DNA of 64,000 nt, from NCBI GenBank assembly GCA_964501335.1, contig CAZCTC010000004.1, positions 62,001 through 126,000 of the forward strand, in the 5' to 3' direction. Made by a program: the position numbers and the translations under genes. Of this stretch, positions 25,124 to 32,956 are shown piece by piece; within the stretch, counting starts at the first letter, position 1; each line of letters starts with the position of its first letter. The notes beneath the pieces were generated by a model that ran no database searches, was not told where the DNA came from, and worked only from the letters and a program-made list of their open reading frames with translations. The stretch is from CAZCTC01 sp964501335 (GTDB lineage Bacteria > Chloroflexota > Anaerolineae > B4-G1 > SLSP01).

Positions 25124-26338
25124 GTGGAGAAGCCAGTTATTCGATTCGATAAAGTTTCCAAGCGTTTTTCGCTGCATCAGGAGCGGCCCCGTTCCTTTAA
25201 AGAGTTGCTTTTGAGCCGGTTTCGGCCGCCTGAAAGTGTGGATGAGACGGCTGATTTTTGGGCATTGAAAGAAGTTTCTTTCGATGTGATGGCCGGAGAG
25301 GTGGTCGGGTTGATCGGTTCCAATGGCGCTGGTAAGAGTACGGCGCTGAAGCTGATGGCCCGGATTATCGATCCTACTTCGGGCAATATCGAAGTGAGCG
25401 GACGGGTGCGCGCTTTGTTGGAGGTGGGCACCGGTTTTCATCCTGATCTGACCGGTCGGGAGAATATCTATCTGAACGGTTCGATTTTCGGGTTGAGCCG
25501 GGAAGAGATCAACCGTAAGCTGGATGAGATTGTCGCTTTTTCGGAGTTGGAGCGGTTTATCGATGTGCCGGTGAAACATTATTCTTCGGGGATGTATGTG
25601 CGGTTGGGTTTTTCGGTGGCGGTGCATACGGATCCGGAGGTTTTGCTGGTGGATGAGGTGCTGGCGGTGGGCGATGTGAATTTCCAGCGCAAATGTCTGG
25701 AGCGGGTGAATTATCTGCGCAGCACCGGGGTGACGATTTTCTTTGTGTCGCACAGCGCGGAGACGGTGCGGACGCTTTGTTCGCGGGCGATCTGGGTCGA
25801 TGGGGGGGTGGTGGTCGGCGACGGCCCTTCGGATGGGGTGGTGCGGCGCTATCTGGGACAATCGTGGGCGACCGGTCAGACGGCTGTGCGTCCTGATTTT
25901 GTGGTGGATGAGCATCGGTGGGGCAACCGGCGGGTGGAGATCACCGGGGTGCGGTTGCTGAATAAAAACAATCAGCCGCAGGACGTTTTTGTGACGGGAG
26001 AGCCGTGGGTTCTGGAGATCCTGTATCAGACCGATGAGCGAATTGAGCAGCCGGTTTTTGGGATGGCCATTTATCGCGATGATGGGGTGCATGTGACCGG
26101 CCCTAATACGCTCACCGGCGGCTGCGAAATTCCCTGGATCGAAGGGTCGGGGGTTTTGCGATATGAGGCGCCGTCTTTGCCGATGTTGGGCGGGGTGTAT
26201 TATATTTCGGTGGCGGTTCACAATCATTCCGATACGGAAATGTACGATTATCACGATCGTCTTTATCCTTTCCGGATTATGCCCGGGGAGGAGCGGTTTG
26301 GTGTTATTACGCTGGAGGGAGAATGGAGCCGGTCTTAA
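25124..26338 (+). CDS. Wzt-type polysaccharide ABC transporter ATP-binding protein
   Basis: ATPase of an ABC exporter for lipid-linked polysaccharide (Wzt/TagH/RfbB type). In the 404-residue product, the Walker A GSNGAGKS is at 65-72, the signature YSSGMYVRLGFS near 148 and Walker B VLLVDEVLAVGD near 170. Residues about 265-400 form a Wzt_C-type beta-sandwich that in known systems binds the end of the glycan chain. Its cognate Wzm permease is not in this window, which is odd because the two are normally adjacent. The GTG start follows AGGAAG. It overlaps the next gene by 16 nt and opens the 22-kb glycan cluster. Confidence 0.88.
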   Translation: MEKPVIRFDKVSKRFSLHQERPRSFKELLLSRFRPPESVDETADFWALKEVSFDVMAGEVVGLIGSNGAGKSTALKLMARIIDPTSGNIEVSGRVRALLEVGTGFHPDLTGRENIYLNGSIFGLSREEINRKLDEIVAFSELERFIDVPVKHYSSGMYVRLGFSVAVHTDPEVLLVDEVLAVGDVNFQRKCLERVNYLRSTGVTIFFVSHSAETVRTLCSRAIWVDGGVVVGDGPSDGVVRRYLGQSWATGQTAVRPDFVVDEHRWGNRRVEITGVRLLNKNNQPQDVFVTGEPWVLEILYQTDERIEQPVFGMAIYRDDGVHVTGPNTLTGGCEIPWIEGSGVLRYEAPSLPMLGGVYYISVAVHNHSDTEMYDYHDRLYPFRIMPGEERFGVITLEGEWSRS

Positions 26339-27678
26339 TCATCAGTCATGACATTGTCGGGCCGCGGATGGCCGGGCCAGGAATCCGGTACTGGGCGCTG
26401 GCCCGGGAATTGGCCCGCCATTTGCCCACCACGCTGGCCGTGCCGATCGGTTCGGAGATTCCGGCCGAGGGGTTGCCGGATGGGATGACGTGGGTGGTTT
26501 ACAATCGGTGGACGTGGGCTGATATCGAAGAAGCGGCGAAGCATTCCAGCTCCATTGTGGCGCAGGGGGATTCGTTGATGGAATTCCCGGCATTACAGAG
26601 CTTTGATCGGCCGATTGTGATGGATGGTTACGATCCGCATGTGGCCGAGAATTTGCTCTGGACGCAGGGATCTGCCAGTATGGAGGAGCGTTTTGAAGCC
26701 TTCAATAACCGGGCTTTTATTATGGGGATGCAATGTCTGACGGCGGATTTTGTGGTTTGTGCCAGCGATACGCAACGGGCCTGGTGGTTGGGGCAGCTGG
26801 AGGCTTATGGGCGGGTCAATCCTTATACGTTTGCCGAGGATCATTCGCTGCGGAGGCTGGTCGATCTGACGCCTTTTGGTTTGCCGGCGAATCCCTTGCC
26901 GGAAGGTCCGACGGATTTGCCGGGGGTGGAACCGGGCGATAAGGTGGTTTTGTGGGGCGGCGGGCTGTGGGAATGGTTGGACCCGATTTCGGCGATCCGG
27001 GCGATGCCGGCGATTCTGGCGCGGCGGCCGGAAGTGAAGTTGCTTTTCCCGGGGACGCGGCATCCCAATCCCTTTGTTCCGATGATGAAGAAGGCGGAGG
27101 AGGCGCGGCAGCTGGCCCATTCTTTGCGGCTGGAGGGCAAGCAGGTGCTTTTCGGCGATTGGGTGCCGCAGGAGCGCTGGCCGGATTATTTGCGGCGGGC
27201 GGATATCGGGCTGTCGCTGCATCCGGAGAGCATTGAGACGACGCTGGCTTTCCGCAGCCGTCTGTTGGATTATATCTGGGCGGGGTTGCCGATGGTGGTG
27301 ACGGGTGGGGATGAGACCAGCCGGTTGGTGGCCGATGCCAACGTGGGGCGGGTGATGGGGTATTACGATGCCGAAGCGATTTCTACGGCGATTTTGGAAT
27401 TACTGGAGACGCCGAAAGCCTCTTTCAAGCCGGGGTTCGATCAACTGCGGGCTCAGTTTACCTGGGAGCGGGCGGCCCGGCCGTTGGTGGCCTTCTGTCA
27501 AAATCCCCGGATTGCGCCGGATAAGGTGGCTTTGGGAAGCCGCTTGGGCAGCTCTTTTTATCAGACGGAATATGCCCGGTTGCGTGAGTTGGTCGATGGC
27601 TATGAGCGGGGCCGGTTTATGCAGTTGATGCGGAGGGTCCAAATGATGCGCCAACGTTTTGCAGGGAGGAAGTCATGA
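26323..27678 (+). CDS. GT4-type glycosyltransferase
   Basis: The 451-residue product has the GT-B layout of family 4 enzymes. The N-terminal half starts VLIISHDIVGPRMAGPGIRYWALAREL, and the C-terminal half has VVLWGGGLWEWLDPISAIRA and SLHPESIETTLAFRSRLLDYIWAGLPMVVT, where the Glu residues usually contact the nucleotide sugar. The substrate is unknown. The C-terminus ends in a basic helix (LMRRVQMMRQRFAGRKS) that may touch the membrane. Its start overlaps the Wzt gene by 16 nt and its stop overlaps the next start by 4 nt, so the three are a translationally coupled set. Confidence 0.85.
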   Translation: MEPVLIISHDIVGPRMAGPGIRYWALARELARHLPTTLAVPIGSEIPAEGLPDGMTWVVYNRWTWADIEEAAKHSSSIVAQGDSLMEFPALQSFDRPIVMDGYDPHVAENLLWTQGSASMEERFEAFNNRAFIMGMQCLTADFVVCASDTQRAWWLGQLEAYGRVNPYTFAEDHSLRRLVDLTPFGLPANPLPEGPTDLPGVEPGDKVVLWGGGLWEWLDPISAIRAMPAILARRPEVKLLFPGTRHPNPFVPMMKKAEEARQLAHSLRLEGKQVLFGDWVPQERWPDYLRRADIGLSLHPESIETTLAFRSRLLDYIWAGLPMVVTGGDETSRLVADANVGRVMGYYDAEAISTAILELLETPKASFKPGFDQLRAQFTWERAARPLVAFCQNPRIAPDKVALGSRLGSSFYQTEYARLRELVDGYERGRFMQLMRRVQMMRQRFAGRKS

Positions 27679-29084
27679 GCGGGACTCTGGTTTCAATCGT
27701 CATCCCGGTGTGGAACGGTGAAGAGTATTTAATCCGCTGTCTGGACGGCATTCTCAATCAAGCCGGCGTGCCGTTGGAAGTGATTGCGGTGGATAATGCT
27801 TCGGCGGATAATTCGGTGCAACTGATCCAGCATTATTTTCCCCGGGTGCAGGTGGTGCGGCGGGCGGCCAATGGGGGATTTTCGGTGGCCTGCAACCAGG
27901 GCGCGGCGCTGGCTAAAGGCGAGATTGTGGTGTTTGTCAACCAGGATGTGGTGCCCTATCAGGAATGGCTGCGGGAGCTGGTGTTGCCGTTGGCCCGGCC
28001 GGAGGTCGGGGCGGTGGGGTGTAAGCTGCTTTTCCCGGACGGCAAGACGCTCCAGCATGCGGGCGGATTTATGCCTTATCCGCTGGCGTCGGCCGGCCAT
28101 TGGGGCCATCGCGAGCTGGATCAGGGGCAATATCAACTGGCCTGGGATGTGGATTTTGTGACCGGGGCGGTGCTGGCGATCCGGAAGGAGGTCTGGAATG
28201 CGCTCGGCGGTTTTGATGAGGGGTTTTACCCCGGTTATTTTGAGGATTCGGATCTCTGTCTGCGGCTGAAGCGCGCCGGTTATCGGGTGCTCTATCAGCC
28301 GCGCTCGGTGGCGATCCATCATGAGTCGGGAGCGATCGGGCAGGCGAGCCTGAACCATTACAAATATTTCCATCGCAACCGGCTGCGCTATGTGGCGAAG
28401 AATTATACGCCGGCACAGTTTGTCTACGAATTTTTGCCGGCGGAGCAGGGGTGGCTTTCGGAGGTCGCGGAACAGCGCTGTCTGGCGGGGTTGCTCTTTG
28501 CGTATGAGATGACGATGGCTTTGCTGCCGACGATCTGGCCGACGGGGACGCCGGAGCTGCGGAATGCCATTGATGGATTGATGACCTTGATTTCGAATGT
28601 GCAAAAGTTGTTGTTGGCCTGGGATGATCCGTTGGCGCGTTGGACGGGAGTCCAGGCAGGCAGCACGGCTGTGTTGAAGCGGGCGATGGAGAATTATCGG
28701 CTGGCTGAGCCGGATTATGAGAATCCACAGGACGATCTGTTTGTGCGCTGGTACAAGCGCGATAATGTCCGTCTGTATAAAGAGCTGAAGAAGCTGGTCG
28801 AGCAGCAGAACAAATTCAACGAAGGTGTGATGCAGAGTCTCCTCCATGCGGAGTTGCGGTTGGAGGTGGTGGAGGCCGGGCTGGCCGAACTGGTGCGGGC
28901 GCAGTCGGTCGCGCTTTCTGGAAAGCCGGCAGTGGCGGCGGCGGAAGTGAAGTCTGGAGGTGAAAAGTGGAATCAACAGGAAAAACCGAAGAGACGATCA
29001 ATGTTGCGGAGGTCATGCGGCAGATCCGCGAGACGCTGGCGCAGCGGCGGGCCGGCGGGGCGGGACCGCTCGTCCCGGAATTAA
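27675..29084 (+). CDS. GT2-family glycosyltransferase (WbbL/rhamnosyltransferase-like)
   Basis: The 469-residue product has a GT-A domain in the first 270 residues: SIVIPVWNGEEYLIRCLDG, VDNASADNS, NGGFSVACNQG, VFVNQDV and the acceptor-side GYFEDSDLCLRLKRAGY. It resembles the rhamnosyltransferase-type GT2 enzymes. A helical C-terminal extension follows. The last 39 residues are very Arg-rich and lie in a different frame over the start of the next gene, a 118-nt overlap. They are probably non-functional read-through tail or mark a small frameshift. Confidence 0.82.
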   Translation: MSGTLVSIVIPVWNGEEYLIRCLDGILNQAGVPLEVIAVDNASADNSVQLIQHYFPRVQVVRRAANGGFSVACNQGAALAKGEIVVFVNQDVVPYQEWLRELVLPLARPEVGAVGCKLLFPDGKTLQHAGGFMPYPLASAGHWGHRELDQGQYQLAWDVDFVTGAVLAIRKEVWNALGGFDEGFYPGYFEDSDLCLRLKRAGYRVLYQPRSVAIHHESGAIGQASLNHYKYFHRNRLRYVAKNYTPAQFVYEFLPAEQGWLSEVAEQRCLAGLLFAYEMTMALLPTIWPTGTPELRNAIDGLMTLISNVQKLLLAWDDPLARWTGVQAGSTAVLKRAMENYRLAEPDYENPQDDLFVRWYKRDNVRLYKELKKLVEQQNKFNEGVMQSLLHAELRLEVVEAGLAELVRAQSVALSGKPAVAAAEVKSGGEKWNQQEKPKRRSMLRRSCGRSARRWRSGGPAGRDRSSRN

Positions 29085-29458
29085 ACTGGAACAGCAGCGA
29101 GATCGGCAGCGGGGTTTTGGGCGAAGGGCCGCAGAAGGCGCTGCAACAGGTGCGCTATCTGGCTGAGGATATTTACGTCGATTATCCGATCGAGTGGCAG
29201 AATCCGCTGTGGGGACGGGCCTGGGCGATTTTCCGGCGTAAGATCCATGCCGAGGTGCGTTCGTATGTGGATGCAATGGTGGCCCGGCAGATGGCCTTCA
29301 ATGTGGCGGTGGCGCAGGTGTTGGAAGCGATGAACCAGCATCTGGCCAAGCGGGCGGCGGAGCCGACGAGTGAGGTGGTGGCGTTGCGGGAACGGGTGAC
29401 GGAGCTGGAACGGCGGCTGGCTGAACTCGAAGCGCGGATCGATTTCGGTTCCCGATGA
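28967..29458 (+). CDS. Small coiled-coil protein of the glycan cluster, function unknown
   Basis: A 163-residue soluble protein. The N-terminus (VAEVMRQIRETLAQRR) and the middle (PLWGRAWAIFRRKIHAEVRSYVD then QMAFNVAVAQVLEAMNQHL) resemble the N-terminal modules seen ahead of methyltransferases and glycosyltransferases in Wzt-type clusters, from memory of the family. The C-terminus is a heptad coiled coil (LRERVTELERRLAELEARI). No catalytic motif is visible. It may scaffold the enzymes; this is inference. The GTG start follows GGAGG, and its stop overlaps the next ATG (ATGA). Confidence 0.6.
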   Translation: MESTGKTEETINVAEVMRQIRETLAQRRAGGAGPLVPELNWNSSEIGSGVLGEGPQKALQQVRYLAEDIYVDYPIEWQNPLWGRAWAIFRRKIHAEVRSYVDAMVARQMAFNVAVAQVLEAMNQHLAKRAAEPTSEVVALRERVTELERRLAELEARIDFGSR

Positions 29459-30651
29459 AGAAGATCGCATTTGTGACGCCCTGGTATGGGCCGGACATTC
29501 CGGGCGGGGCGGAGGCCGATGCGTGCCGGACGGCTGAGAATCTGACGCAACGGGGCTGGCCGGTCGAGGTGCTGACGACCTGTTTGAAAGATTTCCACAG
29601 CGACTGGGGCCGCAATTATCATCGAGAAGGGACCGTGCAGATCAACGGCGTGACCGTGCGGCGTTTTCGGGTCGAACGGCGCAACCGGGAGGCTTTTGAT
29701 ACGGTCAATCGGAAGTTGTTGAGCGGGGTCCCGATCCGTGCGGCGGAAGAGCAGATCTATTTCCGCGAGATGATCAATCCTCCCGGGCTTTACCGGTTTA
29801 TGGCGGAGCATCGGGACGACTATTTTTTCTTTTTTATCCCCTATCTTTTTTCCACGACCTATTGGGGAGCGCAGATTGCTCCCGAGAGTTCCTGCATTAT
29901 CACCTGTCTCCACGATGAGCCGTATGCGCGTCTGACGGGGTTCAAAGAACTTTTTCCGAAGATGCGGGCTTTGATCTATAACACCCCGGCGGAGATCCGG
30001 TTGGCGGAGCGGCTTTATCAGTTGGAGCACCCGGAGTCTATGCTGGTCGGGGTGGGGGTGGATACGGATATCCGGGGGGACGGCGAGCGGTTCCGGGCTC
30101 TGCATGGGCTGACCGACACACCATTTGTGCTCTATGCCGGGCGGCGGGGGCCGGAGAAGAATACGCCGTTGTTGCTTTCGTATTTTGCACGTTACAAGCA
30201 ATCCCATCCGGGGCCGTTGAAGCTGGTCTTTATCGGTTCGGGGCCGTTGACCGTTCCGTTGGGGTGTGAGGCGGCGATTATGGAACTGGGCTTTGTGCCG
30301 CAGCAGGAGAAATATGATGCCTATGCGGCGGCGACCGTGCTGTGCCAGCCTTCGATCCATGAGAGCTTTTCGCTGGTGATGATGGAGTCGTGGTTGTGCG
30401 GGCGGCCGGTATTGGTCCACGATCAGTGCGAGGTGACGCGGGAGCATTGTTTGCTCAGCAATGGGGGGCTTTTCTTTGCCGATTATCCGGAGTTTGAGGC
30501 CACCCTGGATTATCTATTGGCCCATCCGGCGCAGGCGGAGCAGATGGGCGTGAATGGTGGCCGGTATGTGAAGGCGCATTACGCCTGGGATCGCATTATG
30601 GAACATTACGAAGCCGCTTTTAAGCGGTGGGGAGTTGCCGATGATCATTAA
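29455..30651 (+). CDS. GT4-type glycosyltransferase
   Basis: A 398-residue GT-B enzyme with the N-terminal GGAEADACRTAENL acceptor region and C-terminal VLYAGRRGPEKNTPLLLSYF plus PSIHESFSLVMMESWLCGRPVLV, the family 4 ExxxxxxxE region. It is a clear paralogue of the enzyme at 31702, sharing EVLTTC, INGVTVRRF and the CEV ... N(G)GLF/W end motif. The two may act on similar sugars. It starts within the previous stop (ATGA). Confidence 0.85.
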   Translation: MKKIAFVTPWYGPDIPGGAEADACRTAENLTQRGWPVEVLTTCLKDFHSDWGRNYHREGTVQINGVTVRRFRVERRNREAFDTVNRKLLSGVPIRAAEEQIYFREMINPPGLYRFMAEHRDDYFFFFIPYLFSTTYWGAQIAPESSCIITCLHDEPYARLTGFKELFPKMRALIYNTPAEIRLAERLYQLEHPESMLVGVGVDTDIRGDGERFRALHGLTDTPFVLYAGRRGPEKNTPLLLSYFARYKQSHPGPLKLVFIGSGPLTVPLGCEAAIMELGFVPQQEKYDAYAAATVLCQPSIHESFSLVMMESWLCGRPVLVHDQCEVTREHCLLSNGGLFFADYPEFEATLDYLLAHPAQAEQMGVNGGRYVKAHYAWDRIMEHYEAAFKRWGVADDH

Positions 30652-31705
30652 CATTATGACGGCGTCACTGGTGCCGGGGGATGCGATTGGAAATTACATT
30701 TACACGCTCCGCCGGATTTTGATGGAGATGGGCTTTCAGGTACGGCTCTATGCCGACAATACCGAAGGGCTCTATCGGGTGCTCAGCCGGCCGATCAAGG
30801 CTTACCGTTCGACCGGGCATGATCTGTTGTGGTTTCATTATTCGATCTATTTTTCGGGGATGGATGTGCCGCAGGAAAGCCGGGATTACAAGATCATGGA
30901 TTTCCATGGGGTCTCGCCGTCGCAGCTTTTTGTGGGATATAACAAATGGTTGAAGCATCTCTGCGAGCTGGGTGAGGAAAAGCTGCCGGAGATGGTCAAT
31001 ACTTTTGATCTGTGTGTGGTGCATTCCGATTACTCGCAGGGGGTGTTGGAAGAGAACGGCTGTCAGCGGCCGATCGTCAAGCTGCCGTTGGTGGTGGATC
31101 TGCGGCGTTTCTCGGGGGCTGAGGATATGGAGATGTCGCGGCTGTTGAAGCAGCTCGATTACCTGCTCTTTGTGGGGCGGGTGGTGCCGCAAAAGGGGAT
31201 CGGCGATCTCTTTCGGGTGTTCGCCCATTTGCGGAAAGCGCGGCCGGGATTGAAGCTCTTTCTGGTGGGCGGCTATGATTTTTCCAAGAAGTATTTTAAT
31301 GAAGTGCAGAGTGAGATGGCGGCGTTGGGGATTGTCGAGGATGTGGTGTTGACCGGCAAGATTTCGGCGCCCGAGACTCTGACCAGCTTTTTTGCGAATG
31401 CCCGCTTTTCGATGTACCTTTCGGAGTGGGAGAGCTTCTGTGTGCCGGTGATCGAATCGGCCTATTTCGGCACTCCGGTGATTGCCAATCGGGTGGGGTC
31501 GCTGCCGGAAACGGTAGGCGAGATCGGTTTGCTGGTCGATAAGCGGGATCATGCCGGCGTGGCGCAGGCGATGGATGCGCTGTTGAACGATGGGCCGTGC
31601 TATGCGGCGATGCGGGCGCGGGGCCGGGCGCATGCGCTGCGGTATACCGAGGCGGTGCTGAAGGAGGAGATCCAGGCGCTGCTGGCGCGCGAGGGGCTGC
31701 GATGA
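30641..31705 (+). CDS. GT4-type glycosyltransferase
   Basis: A 354-residue GT-B enzyme. The N-terminal half contains GDAIGNYIYTLRRIL and DFHGVSPSQLFVGY; the C-terminal half has LLFVGRVVPQKGIGDLFRVF and LSEWESFCVPVIESAYFGTPVIA, the nucleotide-sugar site of GT4. ATG at 30641 follows GGGGAG at good spacing; a TTG two codons earlier is less likely. It overlaps the previous stop by 11 nt and the next start by 4 nt. Confidence 0.85.
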   Translation: MIINIMTASLVPGDAIGNYIYTLRRILMEMGFQVRLYADNTEGLYRVLSRPIKAYRSTGHDLLWFHYSIYFSGMDVPQESRDYKIMDFHGVSPSQLFVGYNKWLKHLCELGEEKLPEMVNTFDLCVVHSDYSQGVLEENGCQRPIVKLPLVVDLRRFSGAEDMEMSRLLKQLDYLLFVGRVVPQKGIGDLFRVFAHLRKARPGLKLFLVGGYDFSKKYFNEVQSEMAALGIVEDVVLTGKISAPETLTSFFANARFSMYLSEWESFCVPVIESAYFGTPVIANRVGSLPETVGEIGLLVDKRDHAGVAQAMDALLNDGPCYAAMRARGRAHALRYTEAVLKEEIQALLAREGLR

Positions 31706-32877
31706 GTCGAATTGCTTTTGTGGTTCAGCGATACGGGTTGGAGGTCAACGGCGGGGCGGAGTTGCATTGTCGTTGGATAGCGGAGCATTTGCGACCTTAC
31801 TATCAAGTCGAAGTGTTGACGACCTGTGCGCTGGACTACATGACCTGGGCCAATCATTATCGCCCGGGGGTGGAGGAGATCAATGGGGTGACCGTGCGGC
31901 GGTTTCCGGTGAAGGAGCCACGCAATGTGCCGAAGTTCAATAAGCTTTCGGAGCGCGTGTTGCGGGTGCCGCATGGCTATCTGGAAGAGCTGGAATGGAT
32001 GCGGCAGCAGGGGCCGGAGGCGCCAGGGCTGCTGGATTATCTGCATCAGGAAGGGCAATCCTATCAGGCGGTCATTTTCTTTACCTACCTTTATTATTCT
32101 ACTTTTCACGGCCTGCCGATTGTGCCGGAACGCAGCCTGTTGGTTCCCACGGCGCATGATGAGTTGCCGATCTATCTGACGATTTTCCGCAGCACGTTTC
32201 ATTTGCCGCGTTTCATTATTTACAACACGGAAGCGGAACGGCGCTTTGTGGAGAAACGATTCCACAACGGCTACATTCCCAATGCGCTGGTCGGGACCGG
32301 GATCGATGTGCCGGCGGATATTCAAGGGGAGCGGTTTCGGCAGCGGTATGGAATCCAGGGCGATTTTGTGCTTTATGTAGGACGGATCGATACCTCGAAG
32401 AATTGCGAAGAGCTGTTTGCGCATTTTTTGCGGTTTAAAGAGCAATATGATCGTCCGCTCTCGCTGGTGTTGTTGGGCAAGGCGATGATTCCGGTGCCGA
32501 AGGTGTCGGAGATCGTGCATCTGGGGTTTGTGGAAGAGCAGGTCAAGTTTGATGCGATGCAGGCCGCGCAGGTGGTGCTGGTGCCCTCACGCTATGAGAG
32601 CCTTTCGATGGTCACCATGGAGAGCTGGCTGGTGGGGACGCCGGTGCTGGTCAATGGGGCCTGCGAAGTGTTGAAAGAGAACTGTTTGCAGAGCAATGGG
32701 GGTCTGTGGTATGATAACCGGGAAGAGTTTTGTGCCGCCCTGGAGCTGCTGTTGCAGCTTCGCCCCTTGCGGCAGGTTCTGGCGGCCAACGGCCGGGTCT
32801 ACGTACAGAACCATTATTCCTGGGAGGTTATTGAAGATAAATACAGGAAAATTTTGTCGGCTTTAGGCGCAGATTGA
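31702..32877 (+). CDS. GT4-type glycosyltransferase
   Basis: A 391-residue GT-B enzyme with VNGGAELHCRWIAEHL at the N-terminus, FVLYVGRIDTSKNCEELFAHF and PSRYESLSMVTMESWLVGTPVLV at the donor site. It is paralogous to the enzyme at 29455. ATG at 31702 overlaps the preceding TGA; the longer frame upstream of it lies within the previous gene and is rejected. An 80-nt gap follows before the FG-GAP gene. Confidence 0.85.
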   Translation: MSRIAFVVQRYGLEVNGGAELHCRWIAEHLRPYYQVEVLTTCALDYMTWANHYRPGVEEINGVTVRRFPVKEPRNVPKFNKLSERVLRVPHGYLEELEWMRQQGPEAPGLLDYLHQEGQSYQAVIFFTYLYYSTFHGLPIVPERSLLVPTAHDELPIYLTIFRSTFHLPRFIIYNTEAERRFVEKRFHNGYIPNALVGTGIDVPADIQGERFRQRYGIQGDFVLYVGRIDTSKNCEELFAHFLRFKEQYDRPLSLVLLGKAMIPVPKVSEIVHLGFVEEQVKFDAMQAAQVVLVPSRYESLSMVTMESWLVGTPVLVNGACEVLKENCLQSNGGLWYDNREEFCAALELLLQLRPLRQVLAANGRVYVQNHYSWEVIEDKYRKILSALGAD

Positions 32878-32956
32878 AAGCTGGAGAAGGCCGGACGGGT
32901 GGCCTTTGGCCTGGATGTTCCGGGACCTGTTCATTATCTTTGAGGTAGGAGGAAAG

